A DNA stretch of 64,000 nucleotides from Hahellaceae bacterium (GTDB taxonomy: Bacteria > Pseudomonadota > Gammaproteobacteria > Pseudomonadales > Oleiphilaceae). Each line of letters begins with the position of its first letter. Within the stretch, counting starts at the first letter, position 1. This document shows positions 17,870-25,437 of the stretch, piece after piece. The notes under the pieces were generated by a model that saw only the letters and a list, made by a program, of their open reading frames with translations, ran no database searches and was not told where the DNA came from. The translations under genes and the position numbers were made by a program. The DNA is taken from positions 496,001 through 560,000 of the forward strand of contig JACKOB010000004.1 of NCBI GenBank assembly GCA_024234575.1, given 5' to 3'.

Positions 17870-18175
17870 TTAGTTAAACTCAAGCATTTTCTGGGCCACT
17901 TTCTCACTATTTACCGAATACGAGCCATCAGCGATTGCTGCTTTGATGCGCTCAACCTTTTCTTTATCCACATCAGGTTGCGATTTAATAGACGCTTCAA
18001 GCTCTTTAAGGTTTTTGGCCTTATCGCTCAAGCTGACATTATCGCCCTGTGGTGGCACTTGTTGGCTGTCTGTCTGGGCCTTTTTTACCCCTGACTTACC
18101 CGTCGCACCAACGCCATCTTTTGCACGCTGACTGCTGTTGGGGCCAGAACCTATATTGTTGAAGTCAATTACCAT
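17870..18175 (-). CDS. flgM: Anti-sigma-28 factor FlgM
   Basis: A 101-residue FlgM. The N-terminal half is disordered and polar ([17 protein letters not shown]). The C-terminal half carries the sigma-28-binding helices: [20 protein letters not shown], then [28 protein letters not shown], the hallmark segment of the family. FlgM holds FliA inactive until the hook is finished and FlgM is exported. A sigma-28 promoter directly upstream gives the usual autoregulatory loop. In Pseudomonas FlgM is also bound by HsbA, whose probable homologue is encoded at 25127. Confidence 0.94.
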   Translation of the reverse strand: MVIDFNNIGSGPNSSQRAKDGVGATGKSGVKKAQTDSQQVPPQGDNVSLSDKAKNLKELEASIKSQPDVDKEKVERIKAAIADGSYSVNSEKVAQKMLEFN

Positions 18176-18214
18176 GACGGCATTCCTAATGAAATACTTT
18201 TGAATCTATTCTTG

Positions 18215-18241
18215 TTATCGGCATCGCTTTAGATAACTTTA
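18215..18241 (-). promoter_or_regulatory. Sigma-28 (FliA) promoter of flgM-flgN
   Basis: On the minus strand TAAAGTTA (18241-18234) and GCCGATAA (18222-18215) are separated by 11 bases, against the consensus TAAAGTTT-N11-GCCGATAA: one mismatch in 16 and exact spacing. It lies in the 94-bp gap between flgA and flgM. Confidence 0.88.
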
Positions 18242-18269
18242 GGGGAAATTAGAAATTATTTTGCTGATT

Positions 18270-18974
18270 CTATAATGGTACTTCTACCATGCCTCGATCT
18301 TTAACATAGGCTTTAACCATGCGGTTTGAGGAGTGGTTCTTAATCACTATCTGCTGGCCAAATTTACCATTAGACATCGCTGTCCCCGTCATTTTAACTG
18401 TAAGTATATCTGACGACGCTAGAATCACCACATTATCCCCGCGCATTACCAGCTCAGCTCCTTCTACGTTAAACGGGGTGATGATGTCATCCGTGCTGAT
18501 ATGCCTTTTGGCAACTAAATTGTCCAGCTCTTCGACCGATCTATAATACCCGTAGCGTAACTCTGATATCGGCACTTCGCTTAGGTTTAATTGATCCGGC
18601 ATTAGCAAGTAGTTGCGGTTGATGTTCTCGGTGGCAACGACAACTCTCTGAAATATATCGATTTTAGTGGTAAGAATGATATTCCATGCATCCTCACATG
18701 ATACTTTTAGAGTATTGCGAGAGGTCTTGGTGGGGTCGCTGATTAATTTATACGTTAGTGCAGTGGGTTCGCAGGTAGATAAGTTTAAACGCGGGTCAAG
18801 ATTGCCGAGTTCATAGGTAAAGCGGCTAAAGTTTGCCGTATCCACAATTTTCTGCAGCTCAACTTCAAGATATTCTTTTGCACCGTCTTCAATTTGTGTC
18901 CTGGTTTCGGAGGCCAGGAGAGAGGCTGAAAACAAAAAGAGAAGAAATTTGATCACCACACTGCGAAATTTCAT
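18270..18974 (-). CDS. flgA: P-ring assembly chaperone FlgA
   Basis: A 234-residue periplasmic chaperone for FlgI P-ring assembly. The ATG at 18974 starts a signal peptide (KFRSVVIKFLLFLFSASLLAS); an in-frame start 14 codons earlier would bury it. The C-terminal SAF domain is clear: ATENINRNYLLMPDQLNLSE, HISTDDIITPFNVE, VMRGDNVVI and the end QIVIKNHSSNRMVKAYVKD. It is upstream of flgM-flgN on the same strand, and divergent from cheV. A good sigma-54 promoter lies about 100 bp upstream. Confidence 0.92.
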   Translation of the reverse strand: MKFRSVVIKFLLFLFSASLLASETRTQIEDGAKEYLEVELQKIVDTANFSRFTYELGNLDPRLNLSTCEPTALTYKLISDPTKTSRNTLKVSCEDAWNIILTTKIDIFQRVVVATENINRNYLLMPDQLNLSEVPISELRYGYYRSVEELDNLVAKRHISTDDIITPFNVEGAELVMRGDNVVILASSDILTVKMTGTAMSNGKFGQQIVIKNHSSNRMVKAYVKDRGMVEVPL

Positions 18975-19072
18975 TTTATGTCCTATTCTTTCTGTGAAGC
19001 ACAGTTTAAATAGCAAAGCACCACTACTGTGCGTAACGTAAATTTGACGCTTATTTTGTTAATCCTGGACTT

Positions 19073-19088
19073 TGCAAGTTTTATGCCG
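19073..19088 (-). promoter_or_regulatory. Sigma-54 promoter upstream of flgA
   Basis: Minus strand reads CGGCATAAAACTTGCA: GG at -24, GC at -12, ten bases between them, compared with TGGCAC-N5-TTGCA. It would give flgA a leader of about 90 bases. In Pseudomonas flgA belongs to the RpoN/FleQ class of flagellar genes, which fits. Confidence 0.65.
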
Positions 19089-19159
19089 TTGATTGATGGC
19101 GAGGTAAACAAGTGGCGTTGTTATGAGTTTTAAAGCGGAATCCCTTTGAGGTTAAGTTT

Positions 19160-20116
19160 ATGGCTGGTGTTTTAGATAGTGTCAATCAGCGCACACAACT
19201 GGTTGGTCAAAACCGCCTAGAGCTATTGTTGTTTCGGCTTGTCGGAAAACAAATATATGGCATCAACGTTTTTAAGGTTAAAGAGGTGCTTCAGTGCCCA
19301 AAGTTAACCATGATTCCGCAGCGCCATCCTGTTGTTCGCGGCGTCGCTCATATCCGTGGCGGCACGATCCCCATCCTTGATATGGGGATGGCAACCGGCC
19401 AGGCAGCGATTCCGGAAAACGAAATTTCTAATTGTTTCGTGATTATCACCGAATATAACCGAAAGACTCAGGGATTCTTGGTTAAGGGGGTTGAGAGAAT
19501 TGTTAACCTCAATTGGGAGGCGATGCATCCACCACCAAAAGGGGCCGGCAAAGATAATTATCTGACAGCGGTGACCCAGCTTGAAGGACATTTGGTTGAA
19601 ATAATTGACGTTGAAAAGATCTTGGCAGAAGTTGCACCATCGAACGATGCGGTAAGCGCGACAGTTCTTGATAAACAAACCACGATGCAAAAAGGTCCGA
19701 AAGAGCAGAAAGTACTTATTGTTGATGATTCCGTGGTGGCGCGTAAACAAATAGAAAACTGTATGAACGCGGTTGGCTTGGAAACGGTTACTAAAAACGA
19801 TGGTAAGCAGGCGTGGAATTATTTGAAAGAGATGGTCGCCAGTGGTGAAAAGATCACTGATCATATTGTGTTAATGATTTCTGATGTCGAAATGCCCGAA
19901 ATGGATGGCTATACATTAACCACCCTTTGTAAGAATGACGCTGAAATCAAAGACCTGTATATCATGTTGCACACCTCGCTCAGTGGTGTGTTTAATAAGG
20001 CCATGGTCGCTAAAGTGGGGGCAAATGACTTTATGGCGAAATTTAGTCCTGACGAGCTTGCCGATCGGGTTATGGAAGTAATTGATACTCTGACTAAACA
20101 GAGAAACGAAGGATAG
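19160..20116 (+). CDS. cheV: Chemotaxis coupling/response regulator protein CheV
   Basis: A 318-residue fusion of an N-terminal CheW domain (about 19-160; RLVGKQIYGINVFKVKEVL, RGGTIPILDM) with a C-terminal receiver domain (about 182-312). The receiver has the acidic pair D189-D190, phospho-acceptor D242 in SDVEMPEMDGY, the HTS switch residue and a KFSPDE lysine. CheV couples receptors to CheA and is tuned by phosphorylation. cheR follows after 10 bases. In Pseudomonas cheV-cheR lie in the same place beside flgA and belong to the sigma-28 class; no clear sigma-28 site is seen here. Confidence 0.95.
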   Translation: MAGVLDSVNQRTQLVGQNRLELLLFRLVGKQIYGINVFKVKEVLQCPKLTMIPQRHPVVRGVAHIRGGTIPILDMGMATGQAAIPENEISNCFVIITEYNRKTQGFLVKGVERIVNLNWEAMHPPPKGAGKDNYLTAVTQLEGHLVEIIDVEKILAEVAPSNDAVSATVLDKQTTMQKGPKEQKVLIVDDSVVARKQIENCMNAVGLETVTKNDGKQAWNYLKEMVASGEKITDHIVLMISDVEMPEMDGYTLTTLCKNDAEIKDLYIMLHTSLSGVFNKAMVAKVGANDFMAKFSPDELADRVMEVIDTLTKQRNEG

Positions 20117-20126
20117 GCATTACATA

Positions 20127-20963
20127 ATGCGACATGATTTGTCTGAAAATGAGTATCTAGCCTTCAAAGACTTTTTGGAGAGCGCTTGTGGAATACTGTT
20201 GGGGGACAATAAACAGTATCTGGTAAAAAGCCGTCTTCGAAAAATAATGGAAGAGAATAACATAGAAGGGTTATCCGCTTTAATCGAAAAGCTTCGCCGC
20301 GCTGGCCGGGGTGGTGGGCTGCAAGAAAGCGTGATCGATGCCATGACTACGAATGAGACTCTATGGTTTCGGGATACCCATCCTTTTCGAATACTAGAAG
20401 AAAAAATCATCCCAGAATTAGCGCCTAAGCTGGGTGCTCAGTCATTAAGAATATGGTCTGCAGCCTGCTCGACAGGGCAAGAACCCTATTCCATCACGAT
20501 GGTGGCAGATGAGTACAGACGGAATAAGCCAGGGGTTCTTAAGTCCAATGTGTCGTTAGTTGCCACTGATATCTCTAAGCGGGTCTTGGAAGCGGCCAAA
20601 TCAGGTACCTATGAAATGCTGGCAATCGGCCGTGGCTTGTCGCGTGAAAGGCAGGAGCGCTATTTTCAGAAAACAGCCGATGGTTCCTGGAAAATAAACG
20701 CAGACTTGCAACGGCAAATCGATTTTAAAGAACTAAATCTTCTTGATCGCTACACGCAGCTTGGTCGATTTGATGTGATATTTTGTCGTAACGTGTTGAT
20801 TTATTTTTCGGCAGAGTTAAAGCGCGACATTATATCCAGAATGCATCAGGTGCTTAAGCCGGGTGGCTATCTGGTGTTGGGGGCTTCAGAGTCTCTTAAT
20901 AATTTACCAGATAAGTACGATATGGTGCATTGTAATCCGGGTATTATCTATCAGGCGAAATAA
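20127..20963 (+). CDS. cheR: Chemotaxis protein methyltransferase CheR
   Basis: A 278-residue enzyme that methylates glutamates of chemoreceptors with S-adenosylmethionine. The N-terminal helical domain (LSENEYLAFKDFLESACGI) is followed by TTNETLWFRD, the SAM-binding loop RIWSAACSTGQEPYSI, LVATDISKRVLEAAKSG and DVIFCRNVLIYF. The C-terminus ends CNPGIIYQ as usual. No pentapeptide-binding insert is evident beyond the small beta-subdomain. It lies 10 bases after cheV in a clear operon. Confidence 0.96.
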   Translation: MRHDLSENEYLAFKDFLESACGILLGDNKQYLVKSRLRKIMEENNIEGLSALIEKLRRAGRGGGLQESVIDAMTTNETLWFRDTHPFRILEEKIIPELAPKLGAQSLRIWSAACSTGQEPYSITMVADEYRRNKPGVLKSNVSLVATDISKRVLEAAKSGTYEMLAIGRGLSRERQERYFQKTADGSWKINADLQRQIDFKELNLLDRYTQLGRFDVIFCRNVLIYFSAELKRDIISRMHQVLKPGGYLVLGASESLNNLPDKYDMVHCNPGIIYQAK

Positions 20964-20969
20964 TAAGTG

Positions 20970-20993
20970 GGTGGGCAAATATATCGGCCCACC
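20970..20993. terminator. Hairpin between convergent cheR and SH3 gene
   Basis: Arms GGTGGGC (20970-20976) and GCCCACC (20987-20993) flank a ten-base AT-rich loop, directly after the cheR stop and before the convergent gene's end. There is no T-run; it is proposed from position and stem strength. Confidence 0.4.
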
Positions 20994-21015
20994 ACTCCTC
21001 TCTGGAGAGTAGGGG

Positions 21016-21681
21016 CTAGGCCCAGCTGTCTCGTTTTTTGTTCGGTTTCATTACCGGTACGATCATCGCTATAAACACGCCAAGAGCGACCAGGCCAGCA
21101 CCAAGCAAAATAAAGTCACTTTCTTTGTTGTCTTTTAGCCTTTGGTTGTCGGCCTGTACCAGGTCTAATTCATTCTGTAGGTGCTGGTTTTCTTCCTGCA
21201 GTTCTCTGTTACGGTTATCCAGATGGATCGAATTTTTAGAAATTTCAGTGATTTCTTCAAGCTTGGAGCTTAAAGTTCCGTTTTCTCGAAAGTAGCGTTC
21301 GTTTTCTGTCTTTAATGCGGTGCTCTCTTTCTTTAGGTCTGCCAATTCTGTTTTTAGCAGTTTGTTCTGTTCTTCAACTTTCTCAAGCTTTTGTTCTGCG
21401 GCGGCCAGTCGGTCCCGGGCAATCGGTTCGCTGACTAAATATCTGGTTGGTAACCAACCCTCAACACCACTCGGTTCACGAACTTTCGAATAGCCGCTGT
21501 TGGTATTGGTTTCAAGGACCTCAACTGATAGTCCACTTTTTACACCTTTATGGACAATGCGAAAGCCAAGGCCTTCGCCCGACCGGAGCGGAACCAGTAA
21601 TGTATCATCAATATACATCCGTTGAGCAAAAGCTGAAGCGGAAAAGAGTAGCAGCGAAAAAATTAGAGTAAGCGTTTTCAC
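21016..21681 (-). CDS. SH3-domain, coiled-coil membrane protein (YgiM/TIGR04211 type)
   Basis: A 221-residue envelope protein with a signal peptide (LTLIFSLLLFSASAFA), a bacterial SH3 domain at about 20-75 (MYIDDTLLVPLRSGEG, VREPSGVEGWLPTRYL), a long coiled coil at about 78-180 (KLEKVEEQNKLLKTELADLK) and a C-terminal transmembrane segment (FILLGAGLVALGVFIAMIVP) ending in basic residues. This is the layout of E. coli YgiM. The SH3 domain would sit in the periplasm, perhaps on peptidoglycan, with the tail in the inner membrane. The precise role is not known. Confidence 0.85.
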   Translation of the reverse strand: MKTLTLIFSLLLFSASAFAQRMYIDDTLLVPLRSGEGLGFRIVHKGVKSGLSVEVLETNTNSGYSKVREPSGVEGWLPTRYLVSEPIARDRLAAAEQKLEKVEEQNKLLKTELADLKKESTALKTENERYFRENGTLSSKLEEITEISKNSIHLDNRNRELQEENQHLQNELDLVQADNQRLKDNKESDFILLGAGLVALGVFIAMIVPVMKPNKKRDSWA

Positions 21682-21849
21682 ATGTAGTTCCTGGTTGTCT
21701 GGAATCCTTGTTGACCCTTGTTGGATGGGGTTTTGGCTCGATAGTCTAGCACGCAGTAAATGGCTTAAAAAGCGTGATGTTGCCTCATTTAAACGAGGCG
21801 GTAAAACATCGCAATATGTTGCTAAACGACCTGAAAATGTACGGTTTGA

Positions 21850-22149
21850 CTATGGCAGCACGTATTTGAAAGGTTTAACCGTTACCTGTTGATAGACGCC
21901 TGCGACCTGGTAAGGGTCTTGGCTTGCCCATTCTTCGGCCTCTGCAAGGCTGGAGAATTCTGCTACAACCAGGCTGCCGGAAAACCCGCTTGGTCCTGGG
22001 TCGTCACTGTCAATGCTTGGGTGAGGTCCAGCGAGTTTGAGTCGGCCTTGGCTTTTTAGTGCCTCAAGTCGCTTAAGGTGAGCTGGACGATTAGCTTTTC
22101 GGAGTGCGAGGCTATCCTTCACATCATCGCTAATTATAGCGTATAGCAT
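21850..22149 (-). CDS. yciI: YciI family protein
   Basis: A 99-residue ferredoxin-like protein of the YciI family: MLYAIISDDVKDSLALRKAN, RPAHLKRLEALKSQGRL, AGPHPS, then GSLVVAEFSSLAEAEEWASQ and DPY with the conserved aspartate. The family includes dehydrochlorinase-like enzymes, but the physiological reaction of stand-alone YciI is unknown. It lies 29 bp after yciB on the same strand, as in many gammaproteobacteria, so the two are probably co-transcribed. Confidence 0.9.
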   Translation of the reverse strand: MLYAIISDDVKDSLALRKANRPAHLKRLEALKSQGRLKLAGPHPSIDSDDPGPSGFSGSLVVAEFSSLAEAEEWASQDPYQVAGVYQQVTVKPFKYVLP

Positions 22150-22178
22150 AATTAAATCCTTTAATAAAAAACTTTATC

Positions 22179-22745
22179 TTATTGATTATTATTGGTTTCT
22201 TTTTCGGCTGTTTCTGGCTCGCTAATGTACTTTGACAGTAATAAGCCTTGAATAATAACAAAGGCAAATGTTAGTCCTAGTAAACCAAATACTTTAAAGT
22301 TAACCCAGGTTTCCTGGTCGAAGGTAAAGGCAACATAAAGGTTCAGCGCGCCGGAAAAGACAAAAAAACCTACCCAGGCGAAATTAAGGTTGCGCCAGAT
22401 ATGTAGGGGTAGATCCATGTTGGTGTCGAGCATTCTCTGCAATACGTTTTTTTGACCGAAAAACTGGCTGCCTAAAAATACCACTGCAAAAAGCCAGTTA
22501 ATGACTGTTGGTTTCCATTTTATAAACATGTCGTCTTTTAGCAGCACTGTCAGGCCACCAAAAACTACCACTAAGGCGAGAGTGATCAGGTGCATCTTCT
22601 CGACACGGCGATACTTCACCCAAAGAAAAGCAACCTGCAGCGTTGTTGCGACAATGAGGGTGCCTGTCGCTAGAATGATGTCTTTCGAGTATTGGTATGC
22701 AGCGAAAAACACTATTAATGGGAAAAAGTCAGTAAATGCTTTCAT
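22179..22745 (-). CDS. yciB: Inner-membrane septation protein YciB (IspZ)
   Basis: A 188-residue integral membrane protein with about five transmembrane helices. The opening MKAFTDFFPLIVFFAAY, the GGLTVLLKDDMFIKWKPTVI segment and LNFAWVGFFVFSGALNLYVA are characteristic of YciB/IspZ, linked to cell-envelope integrity and septum synthesis. The C-terminal tail is acidic and variable. It is divergent from the PHP exonuclease gene and followed by yciI, the common gene order. Confidence 0.94.
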   Translation of the reverse strand: MKAFTDFFPLIVFFAAYQYSKDIILATGTLIVATTLQVAFLWVKYRRVEKMHLITLALVVVFGGLTVLLKDDMFIKWKPTVINWLFAVVFLGSQFFGQKNVLQRMLDTNMDLPLHIWRNLNFAWVGFFVFSGALNLYVAFTFDQETWVNFKVFGLLGLTFAFVIIQGLLLSKYISEPETAEKETNNNQ

Positions 22746-22844
22746 GTGGTTTTGGCCATTTTATTTGCGAGCATAATAGATAAAGGCGTTATTATAACTA
22801 CATTGTCAAAGTGTTATCAGATTAATAAACAGTAAGGTTGCCAA

Positions 22845-23696
22845 TTGAATCAAAAAATAGATCTACATTCCCACTCAAATTGTTCTGATGGAGCGCTTAG
22901 CCCTGTTGATCTGGTTCGACGAGCCTTAGATAAAGGCGTGCAGGCGCTCGCACTGACGGATCACGATACGACTGTAGGGCTTGCCGAGGCGACAATCGAG
23001 GCAACCCAGGCGGGGCTGACGCTTGTGCCCGGTATAGAACTATCCTGTCAGTGGGGTGGTGCTACTGTACATGTCTTAGGCTTGGGCATTGATGCGAGAA
23101 GCCCTGTGATGGTGTCGGCTGTTGCGCATCAGAATTCAGTGCGGGCGGGGCGAGCGGAAATAATCGCCGAAAAGCTTGCGAAAAAGCACAATATGCCAGG
23201 ATTGTTAGAAGGGATTGATGAGTTTTCTGGCCAGGCAATTCCCGCTCGACCACATTTCGCCAAAAAAATGGTGGCAATGGGCTATGTTGGTAGTGTCAGG
23301 GAAGCTTTTAACGGTTATCTGGGGTCCGGAAAAACTGGTGATGTAAAGGCAGGCTGGCCTGAAGTCTCAGAGCTTTGTGAGTGGATTAATGGCAGTGGGG
23401 GGGTGGCAGTCATTGCTCATCCGCGTAAATATAATTTTACGTTGACTAAACTTCGTCGCCTGTTTGATGAGTTTAAGTCTGTGGGTGGCAGAGGTATAGA
23501 GGTAAGTGTCGGTGGGCAAAAGCAGGGCGAAACCGGATTGCTTGCCGATCTTTGCAGGCGGTACGGGTTTTTAGCTTCCGCAGGTAGTGATTTTCATTCA
23601 CCCGGGTTGCCTTGGTGTGAGTTGGGAAACTTTCCAAGGCTGCCTGACAACATGCAGACGGTGGCGTCTTGCCTGGAATTAAATGAGGTGTGGTAG
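22845..23696 (+). CDS. rnm: PHP-domain 5'-3' exoribonuclease (RNase AM type)
   Basis: A 283-residue PHP-domain enzyme. Metal-binding motifs: DLHSHSNCSDG at the N-terminus, TDHDTTVGL, PGIELSCQW, IAHPRKYNF and SDFHSPG near the end. E. coli Rnm (YciV/TrpH) degrades short RNA from the 5' end, helps 5S/16S/23S rRNA 5' maturation and removes pAp; this homologue shares its motifs and its position divergent from yciB. The start is TTG at 22845, with AAGG seven bases before it. yciO, which often follows, is absent. Confidence 0.9.
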   Translation: MNQKIDLHSHSNCSDGALSPVDLVRRALDKGVQALALTDHDTTVGLAEATIEATQAGLTLVPGIELSCQWGGATVHVLGLGIDARSPVMVSAVAHQNSVRAGRAEIIAEKLAKKHNMPGLLEGIDEFSGQAIPARPHFAKKMVAMGYVGSVREAFNGYLGSGKTGDVKAGWPEVSELCEWINGSGGVAVIAHPRKYNFTLTKLRRLFDEFKSVGGRGIEVSVGGQKQGETGLLADLCRRYGFLASAGSDFHSPGLPWCELGNFPRLPDNMQTVASCLELNEVW

Positions 23697-23939
23697 GCAA
23701 GAATCAGCGGGGTAACCACACCTAAGGCGCATTATTGCTTAATGCGGGCGAACTTATTGACGTTCAAATAAATAGTGGTTTGCTGCATCTTCGTGTGGAA
23801 AAGTGCAAGGGCGTGGCTACACTTAAGGATGAGTATTCATTGAATAGATAAAATAGTTAGCTTTTTTAAAGGCAGGTAGCCTGACTTATTAGCGATATTC
23901 TCTCGAAATAAAATTTCTTTTCTTCATAGTGGTATATTA

Positions 23940-25115
23940 ATGAAGCCAACCAGATTTCAGATTGTAATCCCTCAAATCGTCTTCTCCATTGTTGTGATGG
24001 TATGTCTATTTTTAGAGATTCCAGAGCAAGTAAAGTATTTTTTAGTGGCGCTTGGCTTTGTGGCTTGGGGGTTGGTGGCCGTTAAATTGATAAAAAATGC
24101 TGAGCGGTTGCAAATCATAGAGCAAGACAATGCGGCGTTGAGCAGTAGTATTAAACAGCTGCGGGCCGAACTCAAAACGACGATTTCTCGTCAAAGTGAC
24201 ATGGTGACTGAGCCTGTTATTAAAATAAAATCATTAATATCTAATAATATCAGCAAGCTAAGCGCTAGTTTCACCGGTCTGTCTGATAAATCCAGTCATC
24301 AGCGAGATTTATTGATGGCGGTGATTGGCAGAATTCAGGGCAGTTCAAAAGGCAGTGGAGAAAACGGTGCCTTAACGGTTAAGGAATTCGCCGGTGAACT
24401 CGGGGATATTATTGATCGTTATGTTGACTTGTTGATAAGTGTTAGCGAAAAAAGTATCGAAGCTGTTCATCAGATACAGGATATGGTTAAGCACTTTGAC
24501 CAGATGTTTTCGCTGTTAAGTGAAATCAGAACTATTGCCGATCAGACAAACCTTTTGGCGCTCAATGCCGCGATTGAGGCTGCTAGAGCGGGGGAGAGCG
24601 GGCGAGGCTTTGCCGTTGTTGCCGATGAAGTTCGTAAATTGTCGCAAAATTCTAATGACCTGAACGATCAGATTATTGAAAAAGCGCAGAACGCTAAAAA
24701 CGCTATCGCGGGTGTAAAGAATATCGTTGGAGAGATGGCTTCCCTCGATATGAATATGGCGATCAATGCGAAGGGGCATGTCGATAATATGCTGGGTGAG
24801 CTGGAAGAGGTGAACGGCCACATTCAAGATGCGGTAGAGCAACTATCAGGGATCACAGAAAAAGTTAACTACGATGTCTCTAATGCCGTTATTTCATTGC
24901 AGTTTGCCGATATTGTTGAGCAGTCTGCAAATGAGATTCTGGGCAAGCTCAAGCTGCTCAGTTTTTCAGACAAAGAAACGACAACCGTGCCAAGCATTGC
25001 GCTGGCCAATGTTGTCAATCAACTGGCTGCATTGAATGCAGAGATGTTGTCATCAAATTCTGTTAAACCGAAAGCTAACCAGCATGAAGATGCGGGTGAT
25101 ATTTCGCTGTTCTAA
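23940..25115 (+). CDS. MCP-like signalling protein without a sensor domain
   Basis: A 391-residue protein with two N-terminal transmembrane helices (about 8-24 and 31-50) joined by a very short loop, so there is no periplasmic ligand-binding domain and no clear HAMP. A coiled coil and the conserved receptor hairpin follow: [40 protein letters not shown] at about 200-237. No CheR-binding pentapeptide is visible at the C-terminus. It lies 11 bp before a STAS gene and upstream of a phosphatase/kinase regulator, so it may feed that switch instead of, or as well as, CheA. Confidence 0.85.
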   Translation: MKPTRFQIVIPQIVFSIVVMVCLFLEIPEQVKYFLVALGFVAWGLVAVKLIKNAERLQIIEQDNAALSSSIKQLRAELKTTISRQSDMVTEPVIKIKSLISNNISKLSASFTGLSDKSSHQRDLLMAVIGRIQGSSKGSGENGALTVKEFAGELGDIIDRYVDLLISVSEKSIEAVHQIQDMVKHFDQMFSLLSEIRTIADQTNLLALNAAIEAARAGESGRGFAVVADEVRKLSQNSNDLNDQIIEKAQNAKNAIAGVKNIVGEMASLDMNMAINAKGHVDNMLGELEEVNGHIQDAVEQLSGITEKVNYDVSNAVISLQFADIVEQSANEILGKLKLLSFSDKETTTVPSIALANVVNQLAALNAEMLSSNSVKPKANQHEDAGDISLF

Positions 25116-25126
25116 AGGGTATTAGT

Positions 25127-25426
25127 ATGGGTATTGAGTTTAAGGAAGCGTCAGATACAAAAGAGTTGCACGTCAGCATTAGTGGAACATTTGATTTTAA
25201 CAGTGTGCAGGACTTTCGCCAGACCTATGACGGTGGCAAGACTTTTAAGAAATATATCTTAGACATGTCTCGGGTTGATCATATTGACAGTTCGGCATTA
25301 GGAATGTTGTTAAATATGAAAAAAACGGTGGGCGAGGGTGTGGATATTCATATCCGAAACTGTAAGCCAGGAATCAAGAAAATCTTTATGATTAGCAGAT
25401 TCGATAAGAAATTTTTGTTTGACTAG
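25127..25426 (+). CDS. STAS-domain anti-sigma factor antagonist, HsbA-like
   Basis: A 99-residue single STAS domain. The phosphorylation loop is HIDSSALGMLL, and the second serine is Ser56, the same position as the regulatory serine of Pseudomonas HsbA. LHVSISGTFDFNSVQDF at the start and CKPGIKKIFMISRFDKKF at the end are typical. Phosphorylation by a partner kinase, and dephosphorylation by a PP2C phosphatase, would decide which target it binds. Known HsbA binds FlgM when unphosphorylated and a diguanylate cyclase when phosphorylated. It sits between the MCP-like gene and the phosphatase/kinase gene, spaced 11 bases from each. Confidence 0.85.
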   Translation: MGIEFKEASDTKELHVSISGTFDFNSVQDFRQTYDGGKTFKKYILDMSRVDHIDSSALGMLLNMKKTVGEGVDIHIRNCKPGIKKIFMISRFDKKFLFD

Positions 25427-25437
25427 CTGAGAAACTG

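Noticed and set aside
19060..19095. Sigma-28 promoter for cheV-cheR
   Set aside because: The best candidate (TGGACTTT-N11-GCCGTTGA) has five mismatches; it overlaps the convincing sigma-54 site on the other strand.
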